The notes: generated by a model from the sequence alone, not told the origin. A DNA stretch of 64,000 bases from Camarhynchus parvulus (GCF_901933205.1 NC_044584.1:16335501-16399500), one strand, 5' to 3'; counted from the stretch's first letter, positions 12,688 to 25,544 are shown. Numbers and translations are program-made.

Positions 12688-13437
12688 AGGTAAATCCCAC
12701 CCTGCCCCACCTGAAAACTGGGCTTTAGGGCTGATTATTCCCAGAGTGCCACAGGATCCTCAATAACCAGCTACAGCCAGAGATTCAGCACTGAAACAAA
12801 GTGAAAGCAATGTTGTAAAATAGAAATAATGAGACAAAACACAAACCCAAAACTCCCAGGTAATATCAGGGACTGGAAAAAAATAAGAATGAATGAATCA
12901 GGTTTGAAGCTGAGGACATTCACAGGGAAGCAAGTGTGTGAAACATGCAATATGGCCAATTTGGGGATTTGGCAGGAGCCCAGCACTGGTAATGGCCAGA
13001 GCAAACCTGCTGGGTGCAGCATCACGATGGCAACCAGAGCAGGACGCAGGTAAATCCCACCCTGCCCCACCTGAAAACTGGGCTTTAGGGCTGATTATTC
13101 CCAGAGTGCCACAGGATCCTCAATAACCAGCTACAGCCAGAGATTCAGCACCAAAATAAAGTGAAGGCAACACTGTAAAATAGAAATAACGAGACAAAAA
13201 CACACATGAGAAACTCCCGGGTAATATCAGGGACTGGAAAACAATAAGAATGAATGAATCAGGTTTGAAGCTGAGGACATTCACAAGGAAGCAAGTGTGT
13301 GAAACATGCAATATGGCCAATCTGGGGATTTGGCAGGAGCCCAGCACTGGTAATGGCCAGAGCAAACCTGCTGGGTGCCCCGTGGAGGCAGCTGCAGGCC
13401 AGCACAGCATCACGATGGCAACCAGAACAGGGCACCA
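12688..13437. repeat. Tandem duplication, 360-bp period, two copies
   Basis: Copy 1 starts at about 12688 and copy 2 at about 13048. Both begin AGGTAAATCCCACCCTG and run through GGCTTTAGGGCTGATTATTC and GCAAGTGTGTGAAACATGC. Copy 2 has about 28 bases (13377-13404) missing from copy 1. Identity looks above 90%, so the duplication is fairly recent. Each copy starts at an AGGTAAAT that resembles a splice donor, but no exon is established. Confidence 0.92.
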
Positions 13438-16400
13438 GGAAAGGAGGGAGCCATCTGGAGAGTGTCCTAAATTAAGGAGTGGGAAAAGGGTCTAATATCA
13501 CAGAAAGATCAGGAGGATATCTAGATCCATTCATCTTCCTGCTGGGTCACTCTGTGTGGCTCAATTCAAAGTGCACTCTGGGACTTCCTTAGCATTTTTA
13601 TTGTTGCAGCTCAAAATGGGGATCACCATGTGGTAGATGACATTTTAGGCAGCTTATCTTCCATGCTGCAGGAAAGGACATTTAGGTAACTACTTACAGA
13701 CACAGTGCACTGTCTGCAGTGGAGTGACACTATTTTTTTTTCCCTTAATCCTGGAGCTGCACTGTAGAGATTCATTGTAACAGCAGAGAGTATTTCATAT
13801 TATTTCCTGAGATGCTGATCAGAGAGAACCACCCAGTAGCATGACTTGAAACTGATGCTTCAATGTCTTTTCCCACAGAAAAAATCTGCTCTCTGGTCAG
13901 AAACCACACAGGCTGTGCTGCATCAAGGGAAATGTTACAGAATTGCATCCATTTGAAGACAAAAAGATTATTCTGTAAGCAGGGTTTCATATTGTGTTCT
14001 AAAATTTCATACAGGCACTGTTTACAGATTCTTTATTGACAGTCAAAAATCATTTGCTCAACAAAATATCTCCATAATATTGCATAATCCTTAATTTAGG
14101 AATGAATGCTAACTACAAAACCAATGAATGAACAGGGCAGACAAAGATAGCAATACTGGCTCTGACAGAGACTACCAAGCCTTTTTCCTGGATCAGTGCC
14201 ATTCAACTTTGTCTAATTTCTCTCTCCTCAAACCCTAAATTACCAATTCTCTACAACATGTGGAAAAACTCAGACACCTAAGGGCCTATTTAACAAAACA
14301 TATTTAAAAGACAAAAGCAGAAACTCAAGAACTGGCCATCCAGAGCAGCAGCAATGCTGATTCACCAGCCAAACCACTTTTGTGAGAGATGGCTGCCATT
14401 AATCATTGAACAGACATAGAATAGGTATGTTTTTTCAAGACAACAAGATAATTACACAATGTTTTATTCTGAAACCCAGGGCTCTGGATCTGTTTGAGGT
14501 GCACAGCAGACTGTCAGTTTTGTAAGACAACAGCATTACATGTGGAACTGTTTTCCACATGTATCTCTCATGTGTAAGCTGCAGCAAAGAGAAAAAAGCC
14601 TTAAAACACCCAAAGGACAGACTAAAGGATGAGCCAAGTCCAGGGAAAGCAACTGCACCTCCCTGGGCTTTCCCAGCAGGGCAGCACACATGGATTTAGT
14701 GTTTGATCTCATGTGAGCATGGGGCTGATTAAAACCCAGCAAAACTTTTCTCCTTTAACAGAAGTACAACTGTCCAACAAAACCATCTGTACACAGAGCT
14801 TCTTCCACCTTCTCTACAACTGCTCCAACTGTTGGAGTACTTTAATATGAAATAGTGCCACTTCCTTGTTTAAACATTCTCCTAAATTTCCTACCCACAC
14901 CTTCAAAAGAATATTTAGAATTAGGTTTTAGAATTGGAAGTTTCTACATCAAGTCTGAGTTTCCCTTAATTTCTCAAGACAAAAAAAAATATTTTCAGGC
15001 CAGCTTCTTACTGCTCTGATCATATAATGTTTGCTCACAACTAATACAGAGACTGAACTCAGAGACAATAAAATCTTTACAAATCTTATGGAAGCAGCAG
15101 CCAGGAGAGCAAGATATTATGGGTGTCCTCATCAAGAAAATTGGTCAGCACACATTCATATTTTATTTGATTCTAGAAGAAAATGCAGTGGAACAGTGAT
15201 GAATAAATGCCCAAAGGTAAAGTTTGGGTCCCAACTATCACTGCAACAGACTCAAATCAAAGAAGTCCAAAACACACAGAAAGCTGAGAGGCACTAACTC
15301 CCCATTCAGGCCATCCCCTTAAGAGTTAGGTTTGATTCCTGTGGGTCCCTTCCAACCCAGAATATTCTGTGGGTGTGATTCTGTGCAACTCCAGCTCTCA
15401 CTACCATTGCTTTAGCACTGAGGAGCCTAAAGCACCAATTGCCTGGGATGTATTCTAGGCTGCATCATTGAAATTCACCTTGTTAGCACTGTGACCTCTC
15501 CTTGCTGTATCCTAAACTTTCCTGACCAGGGGTTGTGCATCAGAGGGCTGAAGCCAAGTGTGTTGCAAACAGAAAATCTGAGTATTTGTAGTGTTTGTCC
15601 CAGGCAGCTGCACCTGGCCTTGCAGCCAGCCCTGTGCTGTTTATCTCAAAATGATTCAGTTCTGCATGTTTGCCCTTTGACACAGCCAAGCTTTCAGCTC
15701 ACCCTGCTCTAACCAGGCTCCCTCACACCTTCCCAGCTGAAGCACAGGCAGTTGTTTTAATGGATCTCAGTTTGCTCACACCAACTGGGCTGTGCTGCTT
15801 CTGCACAGCCCTCCTGGCTGCCTGCAGCACAGCACTTCCCACTCCTGGGAGTTATCTGGATTTTAGGGCACTCAGTGGCAGAGGCAGGTCCTGAGGCATC
15901 TTCAGTGTAAATTCATATTTCCTGTGCTCCTTGCAGCTATTAGCACAGGAGCTGCTGGTTGGGAACACGGAATTTTGCATCCAAAGTAGCAAAATGTTCA
16001 GGAGTTTTTAGCTGGCTTGGAGAAAACTGCCACAGAGCTTCAGTTTTATGTTAGAGACACTCACCAACTTCTGAAAGATACATCCTTACAAAATACCAAA
16101 CAGCTTCTTTCCCCTTGAAATGAACCCAATCAATACCTCACAAAATACCTTGGATTTTGGAATATTCCCTAAATATTCTTCCTCCTGCATCTCTGCAAAG
16201 CACAAAGTCTTGAGCAGAAGAATAGAGATGTTAAACTACACCTACTTGGCAGAAAATAGTATTCCAGCCTATTTTTGGCCCTTGATGCTGCTTGCTGGCC
16301 AGCTGTGACCCATCCTGTGAATCCAACACAACCACCCCTTCCTGCTCTACAGAATTACACAAACTTCAGCATCCCAGAAGGGATTTTCCAGCTCCTTTCA

Positions 16401-18515
16401 GTTTGAATGCCATTTTTATTGCATCAACCTGAAGGACACAAATAAAATTATCTAATTTGCAAGAAGTTGTCATTTCTGGCACAGTAAATTTTAGCAAAAT
16501 AATAGTTATGAAGGGAAAGTGTAATAAATACTAAGAGCTTCATAAGCAGCTTTTAATCTTTAAAGCAGACATCCAGAATAGGTGATACAATCACAATCTA
16601 CTGATAACTTCTGCAAGAATGCACAATATAAAGTGTCAGAGAGGGCATTATACTCCCCAGAACGTGGACTTGCACTACAAAATAATCATGGGCACTGGAA
16701 AATTCAATTATTTAAACAAAAGAACAAAACTACTCATAAGAAAGTGCAACTAAGCAAAGAATTCAAAACAAAGTAAAAAAAAGGCTGTCATTAATGACCT
16801 GGGAGAAGATCCTTAGAGAGAGGTGATTTCTGCTCTCAGGAAATAGTACAGCTCCAGTTTTGCTCAATAGGATCATCAGAAATTCTACTACAGATATTTG
16901 TGATTTCACCCTATTAAGACCAGAAACAGTCACAACCCCTAATAAATGTTCTATTTGCCACTCTTTTAAGCCCTGTTTTACTGCTCACTAACTTCAGTTT
17001 TGTTCACACTCTACTTTTACAAGGCTGTGTGAGACAAGAGGATCCCCATCTCCCACATTGAATGGGAAGGAGAATCCAAGAATTAAGTAGAGGGAGTTCT
17101 GACATGCATAAAACAAACACATTTTTCAGCTACTATATATTCTCCCAGGCTGTACTATGTGTTATTCTTAATTACACCAGATTCATCTTTTTCACACGAG
17201 TACACCTTTCAAACAATATGCTTCAGGCAGCCATACCTTCAATAGCTGTAAATAATATTTCTTCTTGTGGCCAGCACTTAGGAGCTCTACCCTTTATGGT
17301 ATATAATGCTTCTAGGTAGATTTAAAAATCAGATCATGCCAGTTCAAACTACAAGGTGAAAAACTAGCAGTGGTGGATTTTTTAACCCAGCCATTGGTCT
17401 CTCCTCTATTTCCAAGCTGCTCAACCTCCCCCAGTGCCAGCAGATACTGAGCAGCTCTTTGGTCCTGAACAAAGTACCTTACCTGTCTGCACAAAGAGAG
17501 AGCAAGGGTGATGTTTCCATTACATTCCTCCTAAAAACTAGGCAGAAACCTGGTAAATCCAGCATATTATACAGGGCTGGCAAAGAAGCAGTAGATCTCC
17601 CACAAAGAAATGAGGAAAAAATACTGCAAGAGACTGACTGCCATACCAGAGGAAGAGTTTGCAGGGAACAAGATAAGATTCTTTAGAAAATAATAGGTAA
17701 GAGCATTACCAAGAAAAAAAAAAAAACTCATGGAAAAGACAGCAAAAGCAGGAAGAAAAGTAAGAGGAGAATGGGAATACAAAAAGCACACGAAGGATGC
17801 CATCAGAGATGACACAGGTACGAGCTGATCCTGCCTTGGGCAGGAACACAGGCACTGACAGGAGTGCCTGAGTCCCTCCTGGCCTTGCTGTTCATGTTTA
17901 ACTTCAAGGGGGCTTTGAGCAGGGAGCAAGGAGACACTTCAAACCCACCAGGCTGGCAGCCATGGCCTCAGGACATAACACTCCCCTCCTGTGCTGCAGC
18001 AGCAGCAGCCAGAAGGGATCATGCATGCAGCGTGCAGGCATCTCTGGAATGATTCTCAGGGCTGGGAATTGCACCTGGCAGTCCTGCATGCGTATCCTGG
18101 GCTGGAAATGGAGCACATTGTGCACAGGAACTCACCACCACACTCTGTTCCTCCACATCTGACTCCTGACTGTATTTCTGTCAGTAAAGGGCAGCCTTTC
18201 ATGAAAGCCAGAGCAGCACCCTCATCACGTCAAGGACACCAAGTACTTCAATTACAAGAACTATAAAAATCATCAACATACTGTGAATTTTATTCATTGC
18301 ATTTGTCAGCTCTATTACTGATACTCGGCTAAGTACTAATAGAAAAAAGAAATATAGTCTTGACATTAGAAATACAGATTTCATTTCAGCAAATGCTGGA
18401 TCCTTTGTCTAATGTATTTACCAGAAGAATAAACTGTAAATGAGACTTGGGAAGCCAAGCCTTTAAAGTCTGCATGAGATAGCAAGTAGATCTCTACTAT
18501 AATCAGAATTCCTAC
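13438..18515. other. No gene recognised
   Basis: Mostly AT-rich sequence with one CR1 tail (15305-15388). An open frame on the minus strand at 13772-13935 follows a pyrimidine-rich CAG (near 13923), but it ends in a stop without a downstream polyadenylation signal, so it stays unsupported. Confidence 0.45.
15305..15388 (+). mobile_element. CR1 LINE 3' tail
   Basis: The sequence GGGTCCCTTCCAACCCAGA followed by ATTCTGTG-type octamers is the diagnostic 3' end of avian CR1, in forward orientation. Little sequence 5' of it looks like CR1, so the copy is very short. Confidence 0.8.
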
Positions 18516-18641
18516 ATAAAAATAGCTTCCTCAAAACCCAGTAATGTAAAACGTTCCAGTAAAAGTAAATAAAAATCAAATATCTGCTCTAAATCACTAC
18601 TACAATCCTGATAACTGCAGCACGTGATATCAACCACTTTC
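18516..18641 (-). CDS. Candidate internal exon, unidentified (weak)
   Basis: On the minus strand a CTTTCAG acceptor (plus-strand 18642-18648) is followed by a 126-base open stretch and then GTAGGA, a modest donor, at 18515-18510. The frame is phase 2 on both sides, so the exon would keep the reading frame. The peptide is rich in leucine and acidic residues (for example DLEQIFDFYLLLLERF), like an amphipathic helix, and matches no family I recognise. It lies 1.3 kb inside the gene that may start at the CpG island, on the same strand. Both donor strength and composition are unremarkable, so this could be chance. Confidence 0.25.
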
Positions 18642-19559
18642 CTGAAAGCTAAATGGTCTATTGACATACATATTGAAAATTGACACAGCCCCACTTCTTC
18701 CTCAAGCAGCTATGACTGATTTCTAAAACTTAATTATTTGACTATGACTCTGTTTTAGACTGCAATTCATCCACCATCATCAATCTCTACCACAGAGTGA
18801 CAAAACCTTGCTTCTACTTTTACAGCCCATGCATACAACTGTTTTCACACTTCTCAATGACAAATGAAACACACAGTATCTTTCCTCTTTCAAGTATCAT
18901 CGAGTCTAGAGAAGTGAAACAAGGTACTTGACATTCTTGGGACACCACCAGCAGCGTCTGCTGTGTTTTATGCTCCATCTCGCCTTAAATAAGCTGAATT
19001 TTATTTAAAAACAGTCAACACTAAACTTACTTCAGAATGTAACATACTATACCACATTTGCAATTCACAGAGTCGATAAACAAAAGCTGCGGATTTAGAC
19101 AAGATCTTTCACACTTCGCTGATGTGAATCACTCCAGTCAAACTTCAGACCACATTCGTTTCACCATCTGTGCGAACCATGTTAAATTGGCAGCTCCGTG
19201 TCCAACAGACACATCACAGATTTTGGAAAGGCACGGCGTGTGCCACTGTCACATCTCAAACCCCTCTCGCAGGGCACAGCCCTGCCCATGCCGAGGAGCG
19301 GCATCCCAAAGGAGCTGCCTGGACACTTACACGGGCACAGTGTCACTGCACCTGCACCGAACAGCTATTAACACCGATACTTTCCTTCCCTGACAGAGGC
19401 ATGCAGGAGAAAAGCGGTCTGATGAATCGCCAATAAAACCAGCAAATACCGAGGACTTACAGGCAGGTAGTTTCCCAGCAGTTAAATATCTGCACTCTTT
19501 GAACGAGCAACTCGGCAGAGCCCCGAGTGCCCATGTTCCTCGCCGTTCCCTGCCTTTGG
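18642..19559. other. No gene recognised; CpG-island shore
   Basis: AT-rich sequence grading into GC-rich sequence from about 19200. A CCT|GTAAGT donor-like site on the minus strand near 19457 follows a short ATG frame starting near 19531, a possible alternative first exon, but support is thin. Confidence 0.35.
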
Positions 19560-19792
19560 GAGCCACCTCCCGTGCCGCCCTTCTCCCCGCGGCGCTTCGC
19601 AGGCGACAGCGGAGCCGGCGCGGTGCCCCCGACCCGCGGGCATCCTTCTGCTCCAGCACCGGAGCTCCCTGAGAGCCCCCCCGGCCGCGGGCACTCCGCG
19701 GGCGCGCATCCTTCCCCTCCCCTCCCTCTGCCCGGGCTGCTCCGGCAACTTTCCGGCCGCGGGCAGGAGCGGGGCGGCCGCAGCTCCGCGCA

Positions 19793-19892
19793 CCTGCCGG
19801 GATGCTCCGTTCACCTGCCGGGATGCCCCGCGGCCCCGCGCTCCTGCCGGGATGCTCCGTTCACCTGCCGGGATGCCCCGCGCCCCGCGGCC
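19793..19892. repeat. 50-bp tandem duplication inside the CpG island
   Basis: GATGCTCCGTTCACCTGCCG occurs at 19801 and again at 19851, giving two copies of a 50-bp unit. Each unit itself contains CCTGCCGGGATG twice. It lies just downstream of the inferred minus-strand first exon. Confidence 0.9.
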
Positions 19893-19920
19893 CCGCTGCC
19901 CCCCTCGGCCCCCGGCCCAA

Positions 19921-19930
19921 ACTCACCATA
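19921..19930 (-). other. Splice donor of a candidate first exon
   Basis: On the minus strand CCTCTTTATG is followed by GTGAGTTTGGG, a near-consensus donor. The exon would lie to the right within the CpG island and end exactly with an ATG triplet. Its 5' end and its coding status are unknown: two frames through it are open. Confidence 0.5.
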
Positions 19931-20840
19931 AAGAGGCGAGCGGAGGCGAAGGGTCGCGGCGGCCCCGGCAGGCAGGTGGCAGCGGGACGCGGCTCCCGCC
20001 GCCGCCGCAGCCCCTTCCCGCGGGCAGCGCCGCCGCCCTCGCTCTCTCGCTCACCGCCGCATGCCGCGCCCCCCGCCGCCGCCCGGCTCCCCCGGCTCGC
20101 CGCGCTCCGGCAGCGGGGCCCCCGCCCGGCCCGCCCGCGACCTCGGCGGGCGGCGGCGAGACCCGGGGGCGGCCCCGCCGCGGCGGTGGGGGAGAGCAGG
20201 GGGCGAGGCGGCTCCGCTCCGCTCCGCCCGGGCGCGGCCGGCGGGAGCCCCGCACCGGCCGGACACGGAGCTCCGCGGGGCGGAGGCGCTGCCGCTCGCC
20301 AGCCGGCGCGGAAAGTGGCTCGGCGGCGGCGGCGGGCGGAGGTGACCTTCAAGCCCGGCGGGGCGGGCTGGGGCGGGAGGGGGAGAGCGGCGGGGAGCCC
20401 CAGCGCCGCTCCCGGGGAGGCGGCGGGGGCGGGATGCGGGATGCGGTGCGGCCGGGGGGAGCGGGCCCGGGGGAGCGGGGGGCTCCCGGCTCCGGAGGCG
20501 GCCCCGCCCGGCACCGGCGGCCGCGCGGCGGCGCCCGGGAACCCGCGGGGCCCGCCCGCACCGGGCACGGCTCTGGGCACAGCTCCGGGCACGGCTTCGG
20601 GCGGAGATGCCCACGACCGGGCGCTCTCCCAACCCCGAGCCTTCCCGGGGCAGCACCGGCGGCGCGGCCGCAACTTTGCATCGCCAGGGCTCGTCCCGAG
20701 CGGGCAGCGAACACACACCAGAGAGGCACAGGAGAAATTGCTGGTTAAAACGATGCCCTTGGTGATCCCCAGCCATCTCTGCCTCGCTTCCTTCCTCGTG
20801 CCCAAAGGAAGCCAAATTTTGCAAGAATTGTGATGCTCAC

Positions 20841-20856
20841 CTAAAGAGGAGAGCAT
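20841..20856 (-). CDS. Candidate alternative first coding exon, start only
   Basis: On the minus strand GCTGCCATGC gives a good initiation context (plus-strand CAT at 20854-20856). Five codons (M L S S L plus one base) follow, and the TTTAG|GTGAGC donor ends the exon at 20841. It lies just outside the upstream shore of the CpG island. The same pyrimidine-rich sequence could also be read as an acceptor. No downstream exon was tied to it, so this is a suggestion only. Confidence 0.3.
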
Positions 20857-23800
20857 GGCAGCGTTCCTTAAGGCATGGATTACTGTTAAATGAGGCTGAC
20901 AGCAGCTATTGACGAGAAAGTTTGGGGCGGAAAATAAACATCAAGAGTTGTCAGAGCACTGCCTTGTCCTTCTCAATACCTTAGGTATTAGGTCTGTAGT
21001 GATCAAACGTTTTTGTGCTGCTCGACCTTCAGCTACAGTAAATTAATGCCCCTGAGATTTAGTCCAACATGTAACTGGTATCAATTACAGCCGTGGAGTG
21101 TGAGGATCAGACAGATGTGCTGCCTCCTGCGGGGTAGGAGTAGGGACTTACTTCAAGCATCGAGATGGAAATGCAAAGGAGTTAACAATCAGGTGATAAC
21201 GAGGAGGCAAGCTTTAAATCATAGGCATGTGGTCCCTTAAAAAAAACTTTATATGAATAATCTCCCTATAAACTTTTTCATCCGTGCAGAAAATAAACAC
21301 AGCCAAGTCTTTGTAAATTGAACTGCAGTTCCCACATGGATCATGTACAGAAGCACATATCAAAAGCACATATCTGTATCCCTCTGCCTCTCCTGACAGA
21401 TTTGGGGCTTGGCCTATTTCTGCTGCTATTTTAAGGCCCAAGGTGTGATCCTGGATCCCCTAAACACGGAACTCAGAACTGCTCAGGAAGGTTTCTCTAC
21501 CAAGGCACACCAGTTTATGAAGCTGGAGCATTTCAGACAGTGACTTCAGAATTTATCATTCCTCATCAAACATGAAGCAGTGTTTAATGGCTGGAAAATC
21601 TGACCCCACCTCGTTAAAATCGTCAGATTACTGAGAGATACAAAGTTACTCAAAGATATATTTTCAGGATCAAAACTCAAATTATCAAGTTATCTCAACA
21701 GATTCTCTCAAAGTCTATGTCCCACTCTGTAGTCTGATGCATATGAAGTTGATGTAAAGATCCTTGGATGGATTTTAAATCCTATGGGCTTCCTTCATTT
21801 TTCTTTTCAGCCTTCCAATTCACTCCAAAATCAATACAGAGAAGGCACTGGGAGGCCTATGTCCAACAAATGTAAATTGGAGGTCAAAACATTACATTGA
21901 AGTTCTCTAAATCACTAAAAGATTATTTTACAGTTGGTAACTGATTACTTTGCAGTTCAAGATATTTAAAGCCATATTTACTAATCCCTCTGTGAGAAAG
22001 TGATACTGGTGGAAGGTTAGTGAGTAGAAATGAGGCAACATTTCATCAGCTCTTCCTTAATTTGTATATTTAGGCCCTCCAATAAAATAATTTTCAACAT
22101 TTTGATGAAATATGACTGACTGCATCGATAGGTTTGCAATATGGCCCAATACCTCCTGCTTGGTCAGCAATTTTTAAAAGACTGAACTAATAAAAAAAAA
22201 CTGTAAAAGAAATGCCCATGAAAAAAAAATCCACCCTTTGATGCTATATGCTGATGCAGCATGAGGCAAACTTTCTTCCTGGTGAAATTGCTGCCATTGG
22301 GTTATTCAGGCTAAATGCTGGCTCACACAGAGGTGACCACTGAGTGACTCAGAGGAGTCAGATTCTCCTGCCCCTACACTTGATGACCATGAAGCCCCAG
22401 GATTATGAACACAGCAAGAAAGGAAAGGCCATCCAGTGCCTTCTTCCCACGTGAAGCAGCTCAGAATTCCTCTCTCTTCTCCAAATATGTGATTTTCAGG
22501 GCAGCACCAATGCAAAGATTTTTAGGTATCTCAATTTTTTTTCCAAACCTGACCTGTAGTCTTTCTTTATCCACTCACCTGTCTGTACAAAGCTGTCAGT
22601 CTCCAGATTGAAGAATTTAAAACTATTAAAATGATTTGAAATTATTCAAAACTTATTATTTTAAATTATTTTAAACTATTAAAACTATTCTAATGTAAAA
22701 TAGTTTAAAATAATTAGCAGCCAGAGCTCACACAAATAAGCTAAACCAAAATCCATCATGAAAGAACAAAAATCTCACGAACTAGACATAATAAAAAGTT
22801 TTCTTTAGGCTCTCGAGCATTCCTGTTGAGTAGTGAATACTCACTGGAGTGTTGAGAACTACTCACAGGATTGAAACTAAATCAGGTGCAGGTGTTGGTT
22901 ACTTTGATCTGTGCTTGATTAGAGAATCAGGTGTGTGCTAAGTGACTGCATGAGAGCTTGTCTTTTGGAGTCTCAACACCTCCATACTCTCCTTTTGTAC
23001 CAGCCCTGTCAAAAAGGTTCCCTTGGCTTGTTTTTCACATCTGTCTTCCCTTTGTTCCCCTCACATGAAAGAACCCTGAACTGCAAGTTAGATCCTTCTT
23101 AAAAGAGCTCCTTCATTCTCCAAACTTTGCTGTGTGTATGGTACAGAGGCTCCCAGCTGGGGTTAAAGTTCTGGTGGAAGAAATAACTTTGGGTGAGAAG
23201 AAAGGAGCAGAGAGAGAAGCCAGCATCAGTCTCACGTGGCAGAGCAGGGACCAGCACCCAAATATTTTCCTGTTTTCTGTTCCAGAGCTCCAACATTACA
23301 ATATTCCCTTTCCTAATCGCCGTGAATCCAAATGTGCCTGTGCATCTCTCCCACAGGAACCACCTTCAGAAAGGTCTCTTGGTATTTATTCATCTTTGGA
23401 ATAAACAGAGCATTTAAAGCATTGGATTAAAAATAATCTTGGGGATTCTGCCCCAAAGTTATAGTTGTGTAAATCTACAATTCTCAGTCATTGCTGTAGG
23501 AAATACAAAGAAAATGCAAAAACTTAAGTATAATTTTGAAGTCATGCACTTCAAAAGTTGCTTCAGAAGGAGACATTTTCCAATTTAATGTAAATTATCC
23601 GTGGCAAGAGAAAAAAATAAAGGGCAAGTAGCAAATGGCTCCATTGAAACAATGTCTTGAAGACATTCCTGGTCAGGGATTAATTCTTAAAATATTTTTT
23701 AAAATTTCACTTCTGAATAAAAGCCTATTTCATGTTTTCGTAAATTTGGAAACCTTTTCCCCTTTATAGCGAAATATTTTCTGTATTTATTTCCAGATTT

Positions 23801-24142
23801 GGGAACTGGTGTGAGGTTGTTCTAACCAAGAGATCTCAAGAGCACAGATCTGTAGTATGTGAGAGAAGAATTGGAGGTGAAAGAGGATTTACTATAGAAA
23901 ATAATTGTTCTGAACAGCAGACTAAGCCAGTGCTGTAGATGCTGTATCAAAAGAAAAAAAAATCAAGAGAAAAGGGGTAAAAAATTTATTTAAAGTCTTC
24001 AAATATAAAGTTCATGTGGGAAGATATAAATAGATATCTTCTGTAAGGAAGATATAAATAGTACATATATATTTAATGCTTTAAAAATTCATATTGTATT
24101 TGCAGCAAAGAATATCTCCAGCACATCCACATCCACAGTGAT
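20857..24142. other. Probable intergenic sequence
   Basis: No exon or transposon recognised. An AT-only tract at 22612-22722 repeats AAACTATTAAAA-like blocks in both orientations. A minus-strand ATTAAA (plus-strand 24076-24081) could serve as the polyadenylation signal for the candidate terminal exon at 24143-24413. Confidence 0.4.
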
Positions 24143-24413
24143 TTATTCCTGCTGGGGGAGGCTGCTCAGGCCATTACCAGTGAGAAGGGAACACAGAAAC
24201 CATTGGCAGTAAAATTTGTGAGCTTCAGGGAAGGTATTTGTGGTGGTGGGGGACATGTCACAAATTTCAGTGCCACAAACATCCAATGAATTTTCTTCAG
24301 AAAAAAACTTCAGAAAAAAATCTGCATTGCTACAAAGCTTGGTATTAATAATGCCTTGACAGCCAACCCTTTGGACAATGGCAGGAAGTGCAGCCTTAAA
24401 TGCTCTCTGGATT
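24143..24413 (-). CDS. Candidate terminal exon, unidentified gene
   Basis: On the minus strand a pyrimidine-rich stretch (TTTTCTTATGTTTGTGTGTCC... to TTTCAAG) precedes an open frame of about 90 codons ending in TAA at 24143. A second possible acceptor, ATCCAG, lies six bases inside and would put the frame in phase 0, matching the donor of 26685-26819. The peptide has no low-complexity bias and contains FFLKFFSEENSLDVCG. I recognise no family. ATTAAA lies about 65 bases after the stop. It could be the 3' end of the gene whose other candidate exons lie to the right, about 4 kb upstream of the CpG-island promoter. Confidence 0.35.
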
Positions 24414-25544
24414 CTTGAAATTCGTGACAAAAAGGACACACAAACATAAGAAAATGAACAAATCACCTTCAGCACACAAGGAATATGAAAAAAAAAATAA
24501 AAAGAAAAATATGCATATGCACCAGTCCATACATGCGCTGTGCTGATGGTGTGGAGACTTAATTTAACTTCAGATTTCTTAAATTCTTTTTAATTCTTGG
24601 CAATTTATAGTGTCTTGAGCACAGTTTTTATGGAGTGGATAAGGACATTGTGTGTGTATGTGTGGGGTTGGATTAATGGATCTGGTTAGATTGAATTTGT
24701 CATTTGCTTGAGCTTTGTGTATCAAATACTCTGAATAGTTTAATGCTTTTTGTCTCCATGACAGAACAAAGAGTTGCTACCTTTTTTGTTCATATAGTTC
24801 TACTCAGAAGAATAATTTTGGGTTATTTGGCCCATACTTTTAAGTTATTATTACATTTAGATTTCAGATTTCAACCATACTTAATGAAATGAACTACATT
24901 GTCACAGAGATTTAACATTACTTAATTAGAAATTCATAGCTATTTAGTAGAATCTTTGAGTAGAAAGATAATATTTCTATTTTTAATGCCCTAATAGCAA
25001 AATCTTATGTGCTTGTATCTATATATCTATAAATTCAAGAATTTCCCACTTATTTGCCTGTGATAAAACATTAATCTCTTTCCTTTCTCGAGGGAGTTGT
25101 AATTTTCCTCTCTCCCTGACTTTGACTTATAGCATATGTACAATTTCTCTCAAAGAAACATCTTGAAGAAGCAACTGCATGCCCTGCTCCCTGGCATCTC
25201 CTGATTCTTATCCATCTACTTTATCTCCAGGTTATTTTGGGAGTGCCTTGGGACTGAAGGCCGTTCAGATAGGGCTGGTGGCTCGTTGCTTTCTCTGTGC
25301 TAGAAAGGTCAGGCTGCTCTAGGTGACCTTTCTGCTGGGAAAGCCTTGCTGCAGCTCTGGGAGCTGCCTTTTTGCTGTCCCACGTGCAGGGAGTGCTCCA
25401 CAGATTCAGCATGATCAGGTTCTGTGCTTCCCTTGCTGTGGGAACTGGAAAAGCAGAAACTTCCAGAGACACTGAAGGGTTTGATCTGCAGCCTTGGGCG
25501 AAGCTTGGATTGGTGTAAAAATACACAGACATTTAATAGAAAAA

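Larger units (their letters stand above)
19560..20760 (-). promoter_or_regulatory. CpG island, probable promoter
   Basis: About 1.2 kb of very GC-rich sequence with dense CpG, in contrast to AT-rich flanks. It contains several GGGCGG-type GC boxes (for example 20356-20380, GGCGGGGCGGGCTGGGGCGG). Unmethylated islands like this normally mark vertebrate promoters. Direction is inferred from two good minus-strand splice donors, ATG|GTGAGTTTGG at 19927/19926 and TTTAG|GTGAGC at 20841/20840. Large open frames run through the island on both strands (up to 343 codons), but that is expected where stop codons are rare and is not evidence of coding. Bidirectional activity cannot be excluded. Confidence 0.8.

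Noticed and set aside
19802..20856. Open frames of 298-343 codons on both strands in the CpG island
   Set aside because: Stop codons are rare in such GC-rich DNA, and frames overlap on both strands with Arg/Pro/Ala/Gly-rich, repeat-like peptides and no domain.
25221..25532. 103-codon minus-strand frame as an exon
   Set aside because: Two frames are open over the same stretch, no donor follows and the acceptor is weak.
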